Translations under genes and position numbers: made by a program
In this document: piece after piece, positions 26,830 through 36,725 of the stretch
Layout of the letters: every line of letters starts with the position of its first letter
Numbering within the stretch: position 1 is the stretch's first letter
Origin: Mucilaginibacter corticis
Lineage (GTDB): Bacteria > Bacteroidota > Bacteroidia > Sphingobacteriales > Sphingobacteriaceae
Assembly (NCBI RefSeq): GCF_007558865.1
Contig: NZ_VLPK01000002.1
Span: 310,001-374,000 of the forward strand
Reading direction: 5' to 3'
Length of the DNA stretch: 64,000 nucleotides
The notes under the pieces: model-generated
Seen by the model: only the letters and a program-made list of their open reading frames with translations
Database searches by the model: none
What the model was told of the DNA's origin: nothing

Positions 26830-27139
26830 GCAGGTTTGGTTTAATTATTTGTGTTATATGATTGGAAACTCCGGTTATCAAAAATCGTTACATGAAATTT
26901 AATATTTTTTAATGGGTTGTATTGCCTTGCTAAAGTAATCATTACGCACTATCAGGGGATTGTACTTTAAAGATACCGTATTTATACGCTATGATTCAGC
27001 TTATTCGCCACCATATCTTTGTATTAAGGTGCTGGCCGTTAATTGTTTATAATAAATTAAATAATTGGTTAGTCATCTTATCTAACAGGGAAGCCGAAAA
27101 CTGGGCAGAGTAGGCGTAATTATATAAGAATTAAAGTTT
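26830..27139. other. Divergent intergenic region, 310 bases
   Basis: AT-rich region between the leftward sigma gene and the rightward cysteine peptidase gene. A near-consensus minus-strand -7 (GATTTTTG, 26879-26886) precedes the sigma gene and an exact TATCTTTG (27014-27021) points rightward. No convincing small gene or RNA seen. Confidence 0.5.
27014..27021 (+). promoter_or_regulatory. Candidate -7 element (TATCTTTG)
   Basis: Exact TAnnTTTG match, 118 bases upstream of the cysteine peptidase ATG. No clear -33 TTG. It would give a leader of roughly 110 bases. Confidence 0.35.
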
Positions 27140-27706
27140 ATGAAACAATTTAGAACATTATTCTATGCAGTTACGCTAATATTTGTTTCCGGATGCTGCA
27201 CCCCCGATCCGAATGTCGGCTCCCAAAACCTTACCGTAGTAGGGCAACAGCAAAGTAACTGGTGCTGGGCAGCAAGCGGCCAAATGGCAATGGGCTTTTT
27301 TGGCGTTACCGTGCAGCAATGCGACGAAGCAAACAAGCAATTCGGGTTGTCAAATTGCTGTAATTCGCCTACGCCGGCAGCTTGTAATAACGGAGGCTGG
27401 CCCGAGTTTGATAAATATGGGTTCACTGCCGATCATACATCGGACGCGCCGCTTAGCTGGGAACAGATAAAAAGTCAGATCTCATGTCATGGTGCGCCAT
27501 TTTGTTTTTCATGGCATTGGAGCGGTGGTGGCGGCCATATGATGGTGATAAGCGCTTATTCCGTTTTTAATAATGTAAACTACGTTTATCTCCGCGATCC
27601 CGAACCGGTAGGACAGGGGTCTTCAAGATGGGTTACTTATGATGCCTATGTTAACGGGCCGGGTTATACTCATTGGGATGATTATTACAACATCGCTAAA
27701 AAATAA
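27140..27706 (+). CDS. Papain-like (AvrRpt2/C70-like) cysteine peptidase lipoprotein
   Basis: 188 residues. A short lipoprotein signal (LIFVSGCC, Cys19/20) predicts envelope anchoring. The catalytic Cys42 sits in QQQSNWCWAASGQMAM, His133 in GGGGHMMVISAY and the third residue probably Asp153 in LRDPEP, the order of papain-like peptidases of the AvrRpt2 type (PF12385). Four further Cys (about 61-82) may form disulfides outside the cytosol. The small size means little more than the catalytic core. It is followed after 25 bases by a secreted protein of unknown function, the usual arrangement for a protease with a dedicated inhibitor, chaperone or substrate. Confidence 0.82.
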   Translation: MKQFRTLFYAVTLIFVSGCCTPDPNVGSQNLTVVGQQQSNWCWAASGQMAMGFFGVTVQQCDEANKQFGLSNCCNSPTPAACNNGGWPEFDKYGFTADHTSDAPLSWEQIKSQISCHGAPFCFSWHWSGGGGHMMVISAYSVFNNVNYVYLRDPEPVGQGSSRWVTYDAYVNGPGYTHWDDYYNIAKK

Positions 27707-27731
27707 AGTACAACCATTAAAACTAATAGAC

Positions 27732-28397
27732 ATGAAAAATCAAATATTAATAAAACTATTTGTGGTTACCGCCTTTGTTACGGCATTGGTACTTATTTTT
27801 TCACAAGACCAGGCGCAACCCAGCAACAAGGTCGAAACCATTTCCCGCGATCAGGTCAATAAGGCTGTCCAAACATTATCAGCCATGGTAACCGACCAGA
27901 ATTTTCAAACCTTCGGGTTGACAAGCGTCGGTCAGCTCAGATCATTAAAAGCAGGTAAGCAGTATAATAAGTTTATGATAGGCCTTGATGACATTAAAAA
28001 ATATACAGCAGGCCAGGATGTGCAGGCAATAGTTAAGCCATTAGCGGCAATAGAAGTGCCACTGGTTGATGAGTCGGGCAAAATTCAAACTGCTATCGAA
28101 TTTGTAAAAAACAAAGACAAATGGGAAACTGCCGGTTTCGGCTTATCTTCAGACCTGGCAGCTGTGCGTAGTGTGCAGGCTAATCGATCAGATACTTCCA
28201 GGTCAAATGTCAGCCTTATCCGCATCCCGGCTTTGCGCACCAGGTTTATTGGTGTTAGCTCGCCCTCAGGCCTGAATTTCATCGTGCTTGAAAACAATGA
28301 AAGCCTTGGTTTCAGGCAAGGTGCAACTATCGCGGCTAAGGACGCTATTTTAAAGTTGGTTAGTGTGGCTAAACTTTACAATGGGTTGCCTGATTAA
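27732..28397 (+). CDS. Secreted protein of unknown function paired with cysteine peptidase
   Basis: 221 residues from the ATG at 27732; earlier in-frame codons overlap the peptidase gene and lack a signal. An N-terminal hydrophobic segment (LIKLFVVTAFVTALVLIF, about 7-24) is a signal peptide or anchor. The rest is mixed alpha/beta: FQTFGLTSVGQLRSLKAGKQ, AAIEVPLVDESGKIQTAIEF and SPSGLNFIVLENNESLGF. No known family recognised. The end with ATIAAKDAILKLVSVAKLY is helical. Close linkage to the peptidase and a shared terminator point to a functional pair; a cognate inhibitor is one possibility, unproven. Confidence 0.75.
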   Translation: MKNQILIKLFVVTAFVTALVLIFSQDQAQPSNKVETISRDQVNKAVQTLSAMVTDQNFQTFGLTSVGQLRSLKAGKQYNKFMIGLDDIKKYTAGQDVQAIVKPLAAIEVPLVDESGKIQTAIEFVKNKDKWETAGFGLSSDLAAVRSVQANRSDTSRSNVSLIRIPALRTRFIGVSSPSGLNFIVLENNESLGFRQGATIAAKDAILKLVSVAKLYNGLPD

Positions 28398-28436
28398 ATA
28401 TTAAATCCAAATAATAAAGTTGTATAATTACAACTT

Positions 28437-28473
28437 AAAGTGTCTTTAAACATAGTTTAAGGGCACTTTTTCT
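28437..28473 (+). terminator. Rho-independent terminator of the peptidase pair
   Basis: 14-bp stem including two G-U pairs, arms 28437-28450 and 28456-28469, loop of 5 bases, followed by TTTCT. It ends the two-gene unit from 27140. Confidence 0.8.
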
Positions 28474-28662
28474 ATGCATTCAACTATGTGTTTTTCGTGC
28501 TTTTAGTTCTACAAACATAAACCATCGCTTACGAACGAGCTGGGTAGGTATGGCATATACTGTTCTATGGTCATGACGAAGACTTTTGATGTATGGTAGC
28601 GCGTGCCAGATTATATTTCAAAAACGAAGTATAAATTTCTGATCGTTTTAAATTAACCTGAG

Positions 28663-28670
28663 TATATTTG
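28663..28670 (+). promoter_or_regulatory. Promoter -7 element (TATATTTG)
   Basis: Exact TAnnTTTG match, 23 bases upstream of the alpha-2-macroglobulin ATG. The -33 TTG is not obvious. Confidence 0.6.
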
Positions 28671-28693
28671 ATTTCAACCTCAACAGCAATACC

Positions 28694-31600
28694 ATGTCTA
28701 CATCAGATACACTTAATAGCAAAAAGCACAATATTGTTATCGGCACTGTGCTGGCAATTTTAGTCATCGGTATTTTTTTATGGATAAAGCACTCGCATAA
28801 AACCGACGATAATGCGGTTTTTAACAAATATATAGAATCATACACCGCTGGTATGGTTTCAAAAACGAGTACTATCCGGGTAAAACTTGCTGGCGATGTG
28901 CAGACAAGCCATGCCCGTAATGAAGCGGTAAGCAATGATGTTTTTAATATTTCGCCATCAGTAAAAGGAAAAGCTTATTGGGTTGACGAGCAAACCATAG
29001 AGTTTAAACCCGATGTTGATCTCGAGTCCAACAAAAATTATGAGGTTGATTTTAACCTGGGCCAGATAACTGCTGTCCCTGGCGAGATGAAGCATTTTAA
29101 ATTCGATTTTCAAACCTTAAAGCCTGATTTTACCATAGCTATTAATAACCTGCAAACAGCTACCCGGACGTCGCTTGACAAAATGAAGGTAACCGGCGTT
29201 ATCCAAACAGCTGATAAGGAAGACCCCGCCAGGATTGAAAAGATCATATCGCAATCGTATCCATCGCCGGTATTGGTTACCTGGCAGCATAATGATGCCA
29301 CGAATACCCATCAGTTTGTTATAGATAATATAACACGTACGTCTGCCCAGCAATTGCTCAATATAAAATGGGACGGCAGTGTTATCAACGTGGATAATAA
29401 GGATCTTCAAACTGTTGCAATACCCGCCATTGGCGATTTTAAAGTGCTTAAAATTCGTGCTGTGCAAGATCATGACCAATATGTTGAGGTACAATTTTCA
29501 AACCCGATACTGATAGGGCAGGAACTGAACGGTTTGGTTGGCCTTAAAAATGTAGCCGATGCGGCATACACTATTGACGGAAGTTTAGTTAAGATCTATG
29601 CTCCAGATCATTTAGACGGCAATTATCAGGCTTTTGTGAACGAAGGGGTTAATGACATCAACCATAAAAAGATCACTACCGCGTTTGGCGCAAATGTATT
29701 TTTTGAAAACAGGCTGCCTTCGGTAACTATCCCCGGTAAGGGCGTAATATTACCCGGCTCGGGCAAATTGATGATGCCTTTTGAGGCTGCCAACTTAACC
29801 GCTGTCGATGTAAGCATTATCAAAGTATATGAAAATAATGTACCCCAGTTTTTGCAAAACAACGATTTTAACGGCGAAGAACAACTAAGGCAGGTTGCCA
29901 AACCTGTAGTGCGCACTACCATAAAGTTAAACAATGATAAATCATTGAACCTGCATAAAACCAACCGCTTTATGCTGGATATCGACCACCTGCTGCATAC
30001 CGATCCGGGCGCCATTTATAGGGTGATCATTGGCTTTAGGAGAAGTTATTCGCTTTACGATTGCAAGGTTGGCGGCGCTAAAAAAGATAAAGTCGATGAA
30101 ACTGACGGGGATGGAGAAGGCGAAGAAATGGGTGAAGGATCATTGTCAAATTCAATTGATGAGGACGATGATTTCTGGAAAAGGTATAACAACTATTATC
30201 CCGATGGCTTTAACTGGAAGGACCGCGCCGATCCATGTACAGACTCTTATTACTCTAAAGAAAAATGGGCCACACGTAATATCCTGGCCTCAAACATCGG
30301 ATTGATTGCCAAACGCGGCAATGATAACAATATGCTGGTAGCGGTAACCAATATCCTTGATGCATCGCCAATGACCAATGTGAGTTTGGAATTGCTTGAT
30401 TATCAAAAACAGGTGATCCTGAAAACATCGTCGGACGCTAACGGATTTGCCAGTTTTAATTTAAAGCACAAGCCTTATTTGCTGATCGCTAAAAAGGGCA
30501 ATGAGCGTGGATATTTGAGGTTGGATGATGGCAGTTCATTATTACTATCAAAGTTTGATGTGGGAGGTGAGCAGGTACAAAATGGGCTAAAAGGTTTTAT
30601 TTACGGCGAACGTGGCGTATGGCGGCCCGGCGATTCAATATATGTATCATTCATTCTGGAAGATAAGCTGCATACGTTGCCGCCCGACCATCCTGTGTCA
30701 TTTGAGTTTTATAACCCGGCAGGGCAGCTCTTTAAACGTGTTATAAAAAGTGGTTCGGTTGATGGTTTTTACAGTTTCCATACCGCTACGTCGTTAGGGT
30801 CGCCAACGGGTAACTGGCTGGCACGGGTAAAAGTGGGCGGGGCATCGTTCGAGAAAACTATCAAGGTTGAAACCATCATGCCTAATCGCTTAAAGCTCGA
30901 TCTTTCTTTTGGCGGACAAAAAGCATTGACCAAAGGCAGCGGCAGCAACGGAACGCTTAAAGCGCAATGGTTATTTGGTGGTGCTGCCCAAAACCTGAAA
31001 GCCAAGGTTGACGCGTTTTTATCGCAGCAAAACACAAGTTTTAAAGGCTACTCCGACTATGTGTTTGATGACCCTACATTGGTGTTTAAAACCCAAACCC
31101 AAACAGTTTTTGACGGCCGGTTGAATGCTGAAGGCACAACGCCTATTGACGCCAACATCAACGTAGAAAAACAGGCGCCGGGGCAATTACGGGCAAATTT
31201 CCTGGTGAAAGTTTTTGAACCGGGCGGTAATTTCAGTATCCAGCAATTGGCTCTGCCATACAATGTTTATAAAGGATATGTGGGTATTAAAACACCCGAG
31301 GGCAGCGCGTTTAGCGGGATGCTGGGCGTTGGGCAGGATCATGTAATTGATATTGCCGATGTTGATGTTAACGGCGCGCCATTACCGGGCGCACGCGATG
31401 TGCAGGTTGAATTATACAAGATCCAATGGCGCTGGTGGTGGGATCAAACCGGCGACGAACTGAGTAATTTTACCCAGAACCAATACAATAAACTGGCTCA
31501 AACAGCAACCGTTAAGGTTGTAAACGGAAAAGGCAAATGGACATTAAATATAAAGCAGGACGACTGGGGACGTTACCTGATCAAGGTTAAAGACCCGCAA

Positions 31601-34282
31601 ACCGGGCACTCAACCGGTAAGATCGTTTACATGGATTGGGCCGAACGTTTACAGCAGGGCAACTCTACCGACGCGGTAATGCTTTCATTTACATCTGATA
31701 AAAAATCTTATAAAGTTGGCGATGAGGCTACCTTAACCATCCCTACCGGTAACGACGGACGCGCGCTGATCAGCTTTGAAAATGGCAGCAAGATCATCAA
31801 ATCGGTTTGGGTTGATACCCATGCCGGACAAACGCAATATAAGTTTAAGGTAGATGGCAGCATGGCGCCAAACGTTTTTGTTAACGTAACACTGCTGCAG
31901 CACCATTCGCAAACGGTTAATGACTTGCCTATCCGCATGTATGGTGTTATACCGTTGCAGGTTGACGACCCGGCGACGGTGCTGAAGCCGGTGATCAATA
32001 TGCCTGATAAAATAAAACCGGAGAGCACGTCGGCAATTACGGTTTCTGAGGCATCGGGCAAAGAAATGACCTATACCATCGCGGTGGTAGATGAGGGTTT
32101 ATTAGACCTGACCAACTACAAAACTCCTGACCCGCACAGCGCATTCTACGCACGCGAAGCGCTTGGCGTAAAAACCTGGGACCTGTTTGATTACGTAATG
32201 GGTGCTTACGGTGGCAAGTTAGAGCGTATTTTAGGTATCGGTGGTGATGAGTCGTTAGGTAATAACAAAAACGTATCTGTTAACCGGTTTAAGCCCGTAG
32301 TGAAATTTATGGGGCCTTATCACCTTAATGCAGGCGAAAAACAAACCCGCAGGTTTACCTTACCGCAATACATTGGTTCGGTAAAAGTAATGGTAATTGC
32401 AGGTCATGACGGCAGTTATGGCGCGGCCGAGAAAGCTGTAGCCGTTAAAAAGCCGTTGATGCTATTGGCTACATTGCCGCGTGTGTTGGGGCCGACGGAA
32501 AAAGTGAGCCTGCCGGTCACCGTCTTCGCGATGGAGAACAGCATAAAAACGGTTAATGTCGAGGTGCAATCAAATGCCTTTAGCAATCTGGATGGGGCCA
32601 ACAAAAAAACAATCACATTTAATTCGCCCGGCGACCAGATGGTGACCTTTGACCTGGACGTGAAGAATTTTATAGGTGTCGGCAAAGTACGCATCATCGC
32701 GCGCAGCGGAAATGAAAGCGCGGCGTATGATGTGGAAATGAATATCCGCAACCCTAACCCGCCGGTTACAAAAACATTGATCAAAGAACTTAAACCCGGC
32801 GAGATTTGGAACAGCGCCTACACGGCTGTCGGCATCAGCGGCAGCAATAAGGCAACGCTTGAGGTGTCTGCTATCCCGGCGCTTAACCTGGCCAAAAGAT
32901 TGGGCTATTTGGTGACTTATCCGCATGGTTGTGTTGAGCAAACTACGTCGTCAGCTTTCCCGCAATTGTATCTTGCGCAATTGACGGATCTGTCAGAACG
33001 TGAGTTGGCCGAATCTGAACGTAATATCAAATTGGCTATCAGTAAGCTCAATGGTTTCCAGGTAAAGGGCGGCGGCTTAAGCTATTGGCCGGGCGATAGC
33101 GAGCCCGACGAATGGGGAACAAATTATGCCGGCCATTTTATGCTGGCAGCGCAAAATAAAGGCTATACTTTGCCTGTCGGGTTTATTGATAGCTGGAAAC
33201 GCTATCAAAAACAAAAAGCCCTGAACTGGGCGCCGGATAGTCGCAGTTTTTACGGCGCCGACCTGGTACAATCGTATCGTTTATACTTGCTTGCACTGGC
33301 GCATGCGCCTGAGCTTGGCGCCATGAACCGCTTAAAAGAGTTTAAATATTTAAGCGTAGAGGCCCGCTGGAGGTTGGCGGCGGCTTATAAACTGGCAGGG
33401 CAGCCCGAGATCGGCCTGCAAATGATTGCCGGATTGCCGACTACCATTAAACCGTACAATCAGTTATATGGTACCTATGGATCTGATGTGCGGGACGAGG
33501 CAATGATACTGGAAACCCTGACCCTGCTTGGCCAGCGTCAAAAGGCATCGGGCATGGTGCAAACGGTAGCGGCGCATCTGTCTACCGACGAATGGTACAG
33601 CACGCAAACAACAGCTTACTCTCTATTGGCTATTGCCGAATATTGCGGACAAAACAAGAGCGGGGCTAAGCTTGCTTTCAATTACCAGTCGGGTAAAGCT
33701 AAGGCTGCTGTCAATTCGGGTTCGTACCTGTGGCAAACACAGCTTGCGGCAGATGACGGCAAGGTGATGCTGCAAAATCGCGGCGGCAATGTTTTATATG
33801 TAAGGCTGATACAACAAGGACAACCTGCACCCGGCCAGGAAACTGCGGAAGGTAACCACTCGGGATTATTACAGATGAGTGTTAATTACATTACGCTAAA
33901 AGGCCAGCCGGTTGACATTGGCAGTATTAAACAGGGCACTGATTTTATAGCGCAGGTAACCATTAAAAATACCGGCAGGCAAGGCAGGTATAACAATATG
34001 GCGCTCACACAGATCTTCCCGTCAGGGTGGGAGATCTTAAATACCAGGTTGATGGATAATGACGAAGTGTTTAAATCGTCAGTATCAGACTATCGTGATA
34101 TCAGGGACGACAGGGTGAATACCTATTTTGGTATTGATGAAGAGCAAACGGTAACCTATTATGTGATGTTGAACGCGGCATATACCGGGCGCTTTTACAT
34201 GCCTGCCGCTTATTGTGAAGCTATGTATAATTCGTCGATAAATGCGTTGCAAAAAGGCCAATGGGTTGAGGTTGTTAAATAG
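28694..34282 (+). CDS. Bacterial alpha-2-macroglobulin family protein
   Basis: 1862 residues. An N-terminal membrane anchor (NIVIGTVLAILVIGIFLWI, about 13-31) without a lipobox is followed by repeated MG domains. The MG1-like region is around 45-140 and the alpha-2-macroglobulin signature VYGERGVWRPGDSIY-like (here FIYGERGVWRPGDSIYVSF) is at about 634-652. The thioester motif Cys1413-Val-Glu-Gln1416 lies in YPHGCVEQTTSSAFPQLYL, so protease trapping by covalent attachment is possible. An acidic Asp/Glu/Gly-rich insertion (about 457-505) precedes DPCTDSYYSKEKW; this is usual in Bacteroidota homologues. It pairs with PbpC 11 bases downstream, the well-known yfhM-pbpC arrangement, thought to defend and repair the periplasm. 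Confidence 0.93.
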   Translation: MSTSDTLNSKKHNIVIGTVLAILVIGIFLWIKHSHKTDDNAVFNKYIESYTAGMVSKTSTIRVKLAGDVQTSHARNEAVSNDVFNISPSVKGKAYWVDEQTIEFKPDVDLESNKNYEVDFNLGQITAVPGEMKHFKFDFQTLKPDFTIAINNLQTATRTSLDKMKVTGVIQTADKEDPARIEKIISQSYPSPVLVTWQHNDATNTHQFVIDNITRTSAQQLLNIKWDGSVINVDNKDLQTVAIPAIGDFKVLKIRAVQDHDQYVEVQFSNPILIGQELNGLVGLKNVADAAYTIDGSLVKIYAPDHLDGNYQAFVNEGVNDINHKKITTAFGANVFFENRLPSVTIPGKGVILPGSGKLMMPFEAANLTAVDVSIIKVYENNVPQFLQNNDFNGEEQLRQVAKPVVRTTIKLNNDKSLNLHKTNRFMLDIDHLLHTDPGAIYRVIIGFRRSYSLYDCKVGGAKKDKVDETDGDGEGEEMGEGSLSNSIDEDDDFWKRYNNYYPDGFNWKDRADPCTDSYYSKEKWATRNILASNIGLIAKRGNDNNMLVAVTNILDASPMTNVSLELLDYQKQVILKTSSDANGFASFNLKHKPYLLIAKKGNERGYLRLDDGSSLLLSKFDVGGEQVQNGLKGFIYGERGVWRPGDSIYVSFILEDKLHTLPPDHPVSFEFYNPAGQLFKRVIKSGSVDGFYSFHTATSLGSPTGNWLARVKVGGASFEKTIKVETIMPNRLKLDLSFGGQKALTKGSGSNGTLKAQWLFGGAAQNLKAKVDAFLSQQNTSFKGYSDYVFDDPTLVFKTQTQTVFDGRLNAEGTTPIDANINVEKQAPGQLRANFLVKVFEPGGNFSIQQLALPYNVYKGYVGIKTPEGSAFSGMLGVGQDHVIDIADVDVNGAPLPGARDVQVELYKIQWRWWWDQTGDELSNFTQNQYNKLAQTATVKVVNGKGKWTLNIKQDDWGRYLIKVKDPQTGHSTGKIVYMDWAERLQQGNSTDAVMLSFTSDKKSYKVGDEATLTIPTGNDGRALISFENGSKIIKSVWVDTHAGQTQYKFKVDGSMAPNVFVNVTLLQHHSQTVNDLPIRMYGVIPLQVDDPATVLKPVINMPDKIKPESTSAITVSEASGKEMTYTIAVVDEGLLDLTNYKTPDPHSAFYAREALGVKTWDLFDYVMGAYGGKLERILGIGGDESLGNNKNVSVNRFKPVVKFMGPYHLNAGEKQTRRFTLPQYIGSVKVMVIAGHDGSYGAAEKAVAVKKPLMLLATLPRVLGPTEKVSLPVTVFAMENSIKTVNVEVQSNAFSNLDGANKKTITFNSPGDQMVTFDLDVKNFIGVGKVRIIARSGNESAAYDVEMNIRNPNPPVTKTLIKELKPGEIWNSAYTAVGISGSNKATLEVSAIPALNLAKRLGYLVTYPHGCVEQTTSSAFPQLYLAQLTDLSERELAESERNIKLAISKLNGFQVKGGGLSYWPGDSEPDEWGTNYAGHFMLAAQNKGYTLPVGFIDSWKRYQKQKALNWAPDSRSFYGADLVQSYRLYLLALAHAPELGAMNRLKEFKYLSVEARWRLAAAYKLAGQPEIGLQMIAGLPTTIKPYNQLYGTYGSDVRDEAMILETLTLLGQRQKASGMVQTVAAHLSTDEWYSTQTTAYSLLAIAEYCGQNKSGAKLAFNYQSGKAKAAVNSGSYLWQTQLAADDGKVMLQNRGGNVLYVRLIQQGQPAPGQETAEGNHSGLLQMSVNYITLKGQPVDIGSIKQGTDFIAQVTIKNTGRQGRYNNMALTQIFPSGWEILNTRLMDNDEVFKSSVSDYRDIRDDRVNTYFGIDEEQTVTYYVMLNAAYTGRFYMPAAYCEAMYNSSINALQKGQWVEVVK

Positions 34283-34293
34283 GGCGGGCGTTA

Positions 34294-36678
34294 ATGCAGA
34301 TAGGTAAAATAAAATTAAGCCGCACAAGGGTTGGTGTAGTAACGGTGGCGGTGGTATTGTTCCTTTTATTTTGGTTTTGCATTCCCAAACATTTATTTAA
34401 CAAACCCACCAGTTTTATTGTTGATGATGATAAAGGGCAATTGCTTGGTGCATCAATAGCTGCCGACGGGCAATGGCGATTCCCGTATGATACCATAGTG
34501 CCCGAAAAATTTAAACAGTGTATCATCGCTTTTGAAGATAAACGCTTTGAACATCATCCCGGTGTTGATGTGTTGGCCTTCGCGCGTGCTATCCGGCAAA
34601 ATATAAAAGCCGGGCACGTAACCAGTGGCGGCAGTACGCTAACCATGCAGGTGATCCGCCTGGCAAGCAACCACAAACGCACGTTTTTTAATAAGCTGCT
34701 TGAAATGGTTATGGCGCTGCGGCTCGAGCTAACCTACAGTAAAGAAGATATATTGGCGCTTTATGCCAGCAACGCGCCGTTTGGCAGCAATGTGGTAGGT
34801 ATTGATGCCGCGTCATGGCGTTATTTTGGGCGTAGCCCTGATAAATTATCATGGGGAGAAATGGCCGCGATGGCTGTTTTGCCCAATTCGCCTACGCTGG
34901 TGCACCCGGGTAAGAACCGTTTTGTTTTATTGCGGAAGCGCAATCAACTGTTGGATAAATTAAACAGCTCGGGCATTATCGATAAAAATACGACTCTGCT
35001 AGCCAAACTTGAGCCAATGCCTGATAAACCTGTACCGCTGCCGCAGCAGGCGCCGCATTTGTTGGAAAGGTTTAAAAATGATTACCAGGCAGCCGGTCAG
35101 CAGGGGAGTACCCGTATTACCACAACCATTAAAGCCGAGTTACAGCAGCAGGTAAACGAAATTATTGAAAGGCACCACCAGGTTTTAAAGGCCAACCACA
35201 TCAATAACATTGCAGCCATAGTGCTTAATGTGCAAAGCGGCGCGACACTGGCTTATGCAGGTAATATCAACCATCCTGAAGATACCCTGATGGAAAGTAA
35301 TGTGGATGTGATAGCCTCGCCGCGCAGCCCCGGCAGTACGCTAAAACCCATGCTGTATGCCAGTATGCTGCACGATGGTTATATTTTACCCAACAGTTTA
35401 ATGCCCGATATCCCTACGCAAATTGCAGGTTATCACCCTGAAAATTTTGATCTGGGTTATGACGGCGCCGTGCCTGCATCAATGGCGCTGGCCAGGTCAT
35501 TAAACGTACCCGCGGTAAAAATGCTGCAAAAATATAAGTACGAACGTTTTTATGATTTCCTGAAAAAAACAGGCATCACCACCTATAAAAAGCCTGCTGA
35601 TTTTTATGGCTTATCATTAATATTAGGCGGCTGCGAAAATACCTTGTGGGAAATGGCCGGCACTTACGCCGATATGGCGCGTGTGCTAAATAATTATAAA
35701 AACTATAATGGTAAATATAACCCGGCAGATTACCATCCGCCTGTGTACACGCGGTCTGTTGCCACAAAACCACAATTAGAGAAAACCGGTTTACTTGATG
35801 CAGGCTCTATCTATTACACGCTGCAAGCTATGGAAGAAGTAATGCGCCCCGGCGAAGAGATGCTTTGGCAGCAATTCGGATCGACGCAGCGTGTGGCCTG
35901 GAAAACCGGTACCAGTTTCGGCTTCAGGGACGGGTGGGCTATAGGCATCACCCCCAAATATGTGGTGGGTGTTTGGGTAGGCAATACAGATGGCGAGGGA
36001 CGCCCGGGCTTAACGGGTATTATTACCGCTGCGCCAGCGATGTTTGAAATATTCAGGCTACTGCCCGTAACGCGCGATTGGTTTGACATGCCCACGGGCG
36101 AAATGGTTAAAGTGAAAGTTTGCCATGAAAGTGGCTACCGGGCAGGCGAATATTGTACCAATACCGACGATATTTGGATCCCGGTCAGTGGATTAAAGTC
36201 ACCGGTTTGCCTGTACCACCAATTGGTACACCTCGATAAAACGGAGAAATGGCAGGTTAACAGTGATTGTGTGCCGCCGGATCAGATCGTAAACAAAAGC
36301 TGGTTTGTTTTGCCGCCGGCTATGGAATATTATTATCGCACAAAAAATTACCAGTATAAAACCCTGCCGCCTTTCAGGAATGATTGCACACCTGCAGAAA
36401 GGACATCGCCAATGGAAGTAATTTACCCGAAAGACGGTGCAAAAATATATATCCCCTTAGAGATAGATGGTACACGCGGAAGGATGATCTGTAATGTTGC
36501 GCATCGCCAGCAGGGCACAAAAATATTCTGGCATTTAGACAATCAATATATTGGCGCTACGGTTGATTTTCATCAAATGGCATTAAACCCGCCGCCGGGA
36601 GCCCATATTTTAACTTTAGTTGACAACAAAGGAAATACCATCAGTACAAACTTTACCATCTTGAGTAAAGATAAATAG
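34294..36678 (+). CDS. pbpC: Penicillin-binding protein 1C
   Basis: 794 residues. Membrane helix (VAVVLFLLFWFCIP, about 15-28), then the GT51 transglycosylase domain with EDKRFEHHPGVDVLA (about 79-93) and GGSTLTMQVIRLA. The transpeptidase domain follows with the active-site S348-T-L-K351, the SLN motif in ARSLNVPAVK and K537-T-G-T (KTGTSFGFRDGWAIG). The C-terminal BiPBP_C domain (about 690-790) is characteristic of PbpC. It polymerises and may crosslink or bind peptidoglycan. Start chosen at the ATG 11 bases after the macroglobulin stop; co-transcription is near certain. Confidence 0.95.
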   Translation: MQIGKIKLSRTRVGVVTVAVVLFLLFWFCIPKHLFNKPTSFIVDDDKGQLLGASIAADGQWRFPYDTIVPEKFKQCIIAFEDKRFEHHPGVDVLAFARAIRQNIKAGHVTSGGSTLTMQVIRLASNHKRTFFNKLLEMVMALRLELTYSKEDILALYASNAPFGSNVVGIDAASWRYFGRSPDKLSWGEMAAMAVLPNSPTLVHPGKNRFVLLRKRNQLLDKLNSSGIIDKNTTLLAKLEPMPDKPVPLPQQAPHLLERFKNDYQAAGQQGSTRITTTIKAELQQQVNEIIERHHQVLKANHINNIAAIVLNVQSGATLAYAGNINHPEDTLMESNVDVIASPRSPGSTLKPMLYASMLHDGYILPNSLMPDIPTQIAGYHPENFDLGYDGAVPASMALARSLNVPAVKMLQKYKYERFYDFLKKTGITTYKKPADFYGLSLILGGCENTLWEMAGTYADMARVLNNYKNYNGKYNPADYHPPVYTRSVATKPQLEKTGLLDAGSIYYTLQAMEEVMRPGEEMLWQQFGSTQRVAWKTGTSFGFRDGWAIGITPKYVVGVWVGNTDGEGRPGLTGIITAAPAMFEIFRLLPVTRDWFDMPTGEMVKVKVCHESGYRAGEYCTNTDDIWIPVSGLKSPVCLYHQLVHLDKTEKWQVNSDCVPPDQIVNKSWFVLPPAMEYYYRTKNYQYKTLPPFRNDCTPAERTSPMEVIYPKDGAKIYIPLEIDGTRGRMICNVAHRQQGTKIFWHLDNQYIGATVDFHQMALNPPPGAHILTLVDNKGNTISTNFTILSKDK

Positions 36679-36725
36679 CAACTAAGATGATGGTCCAACT
36701 AGGCAAGTTATCGCCGTTTGTTGCG

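Noticed and set aside
30060..30260. Acidic insertion in the macroglobulin as a novel domain
   Set aside because: Acidic linker followed by a D-PC-x-SYY segment appears in ordinary Bacteroidota homologues as far as I recall.
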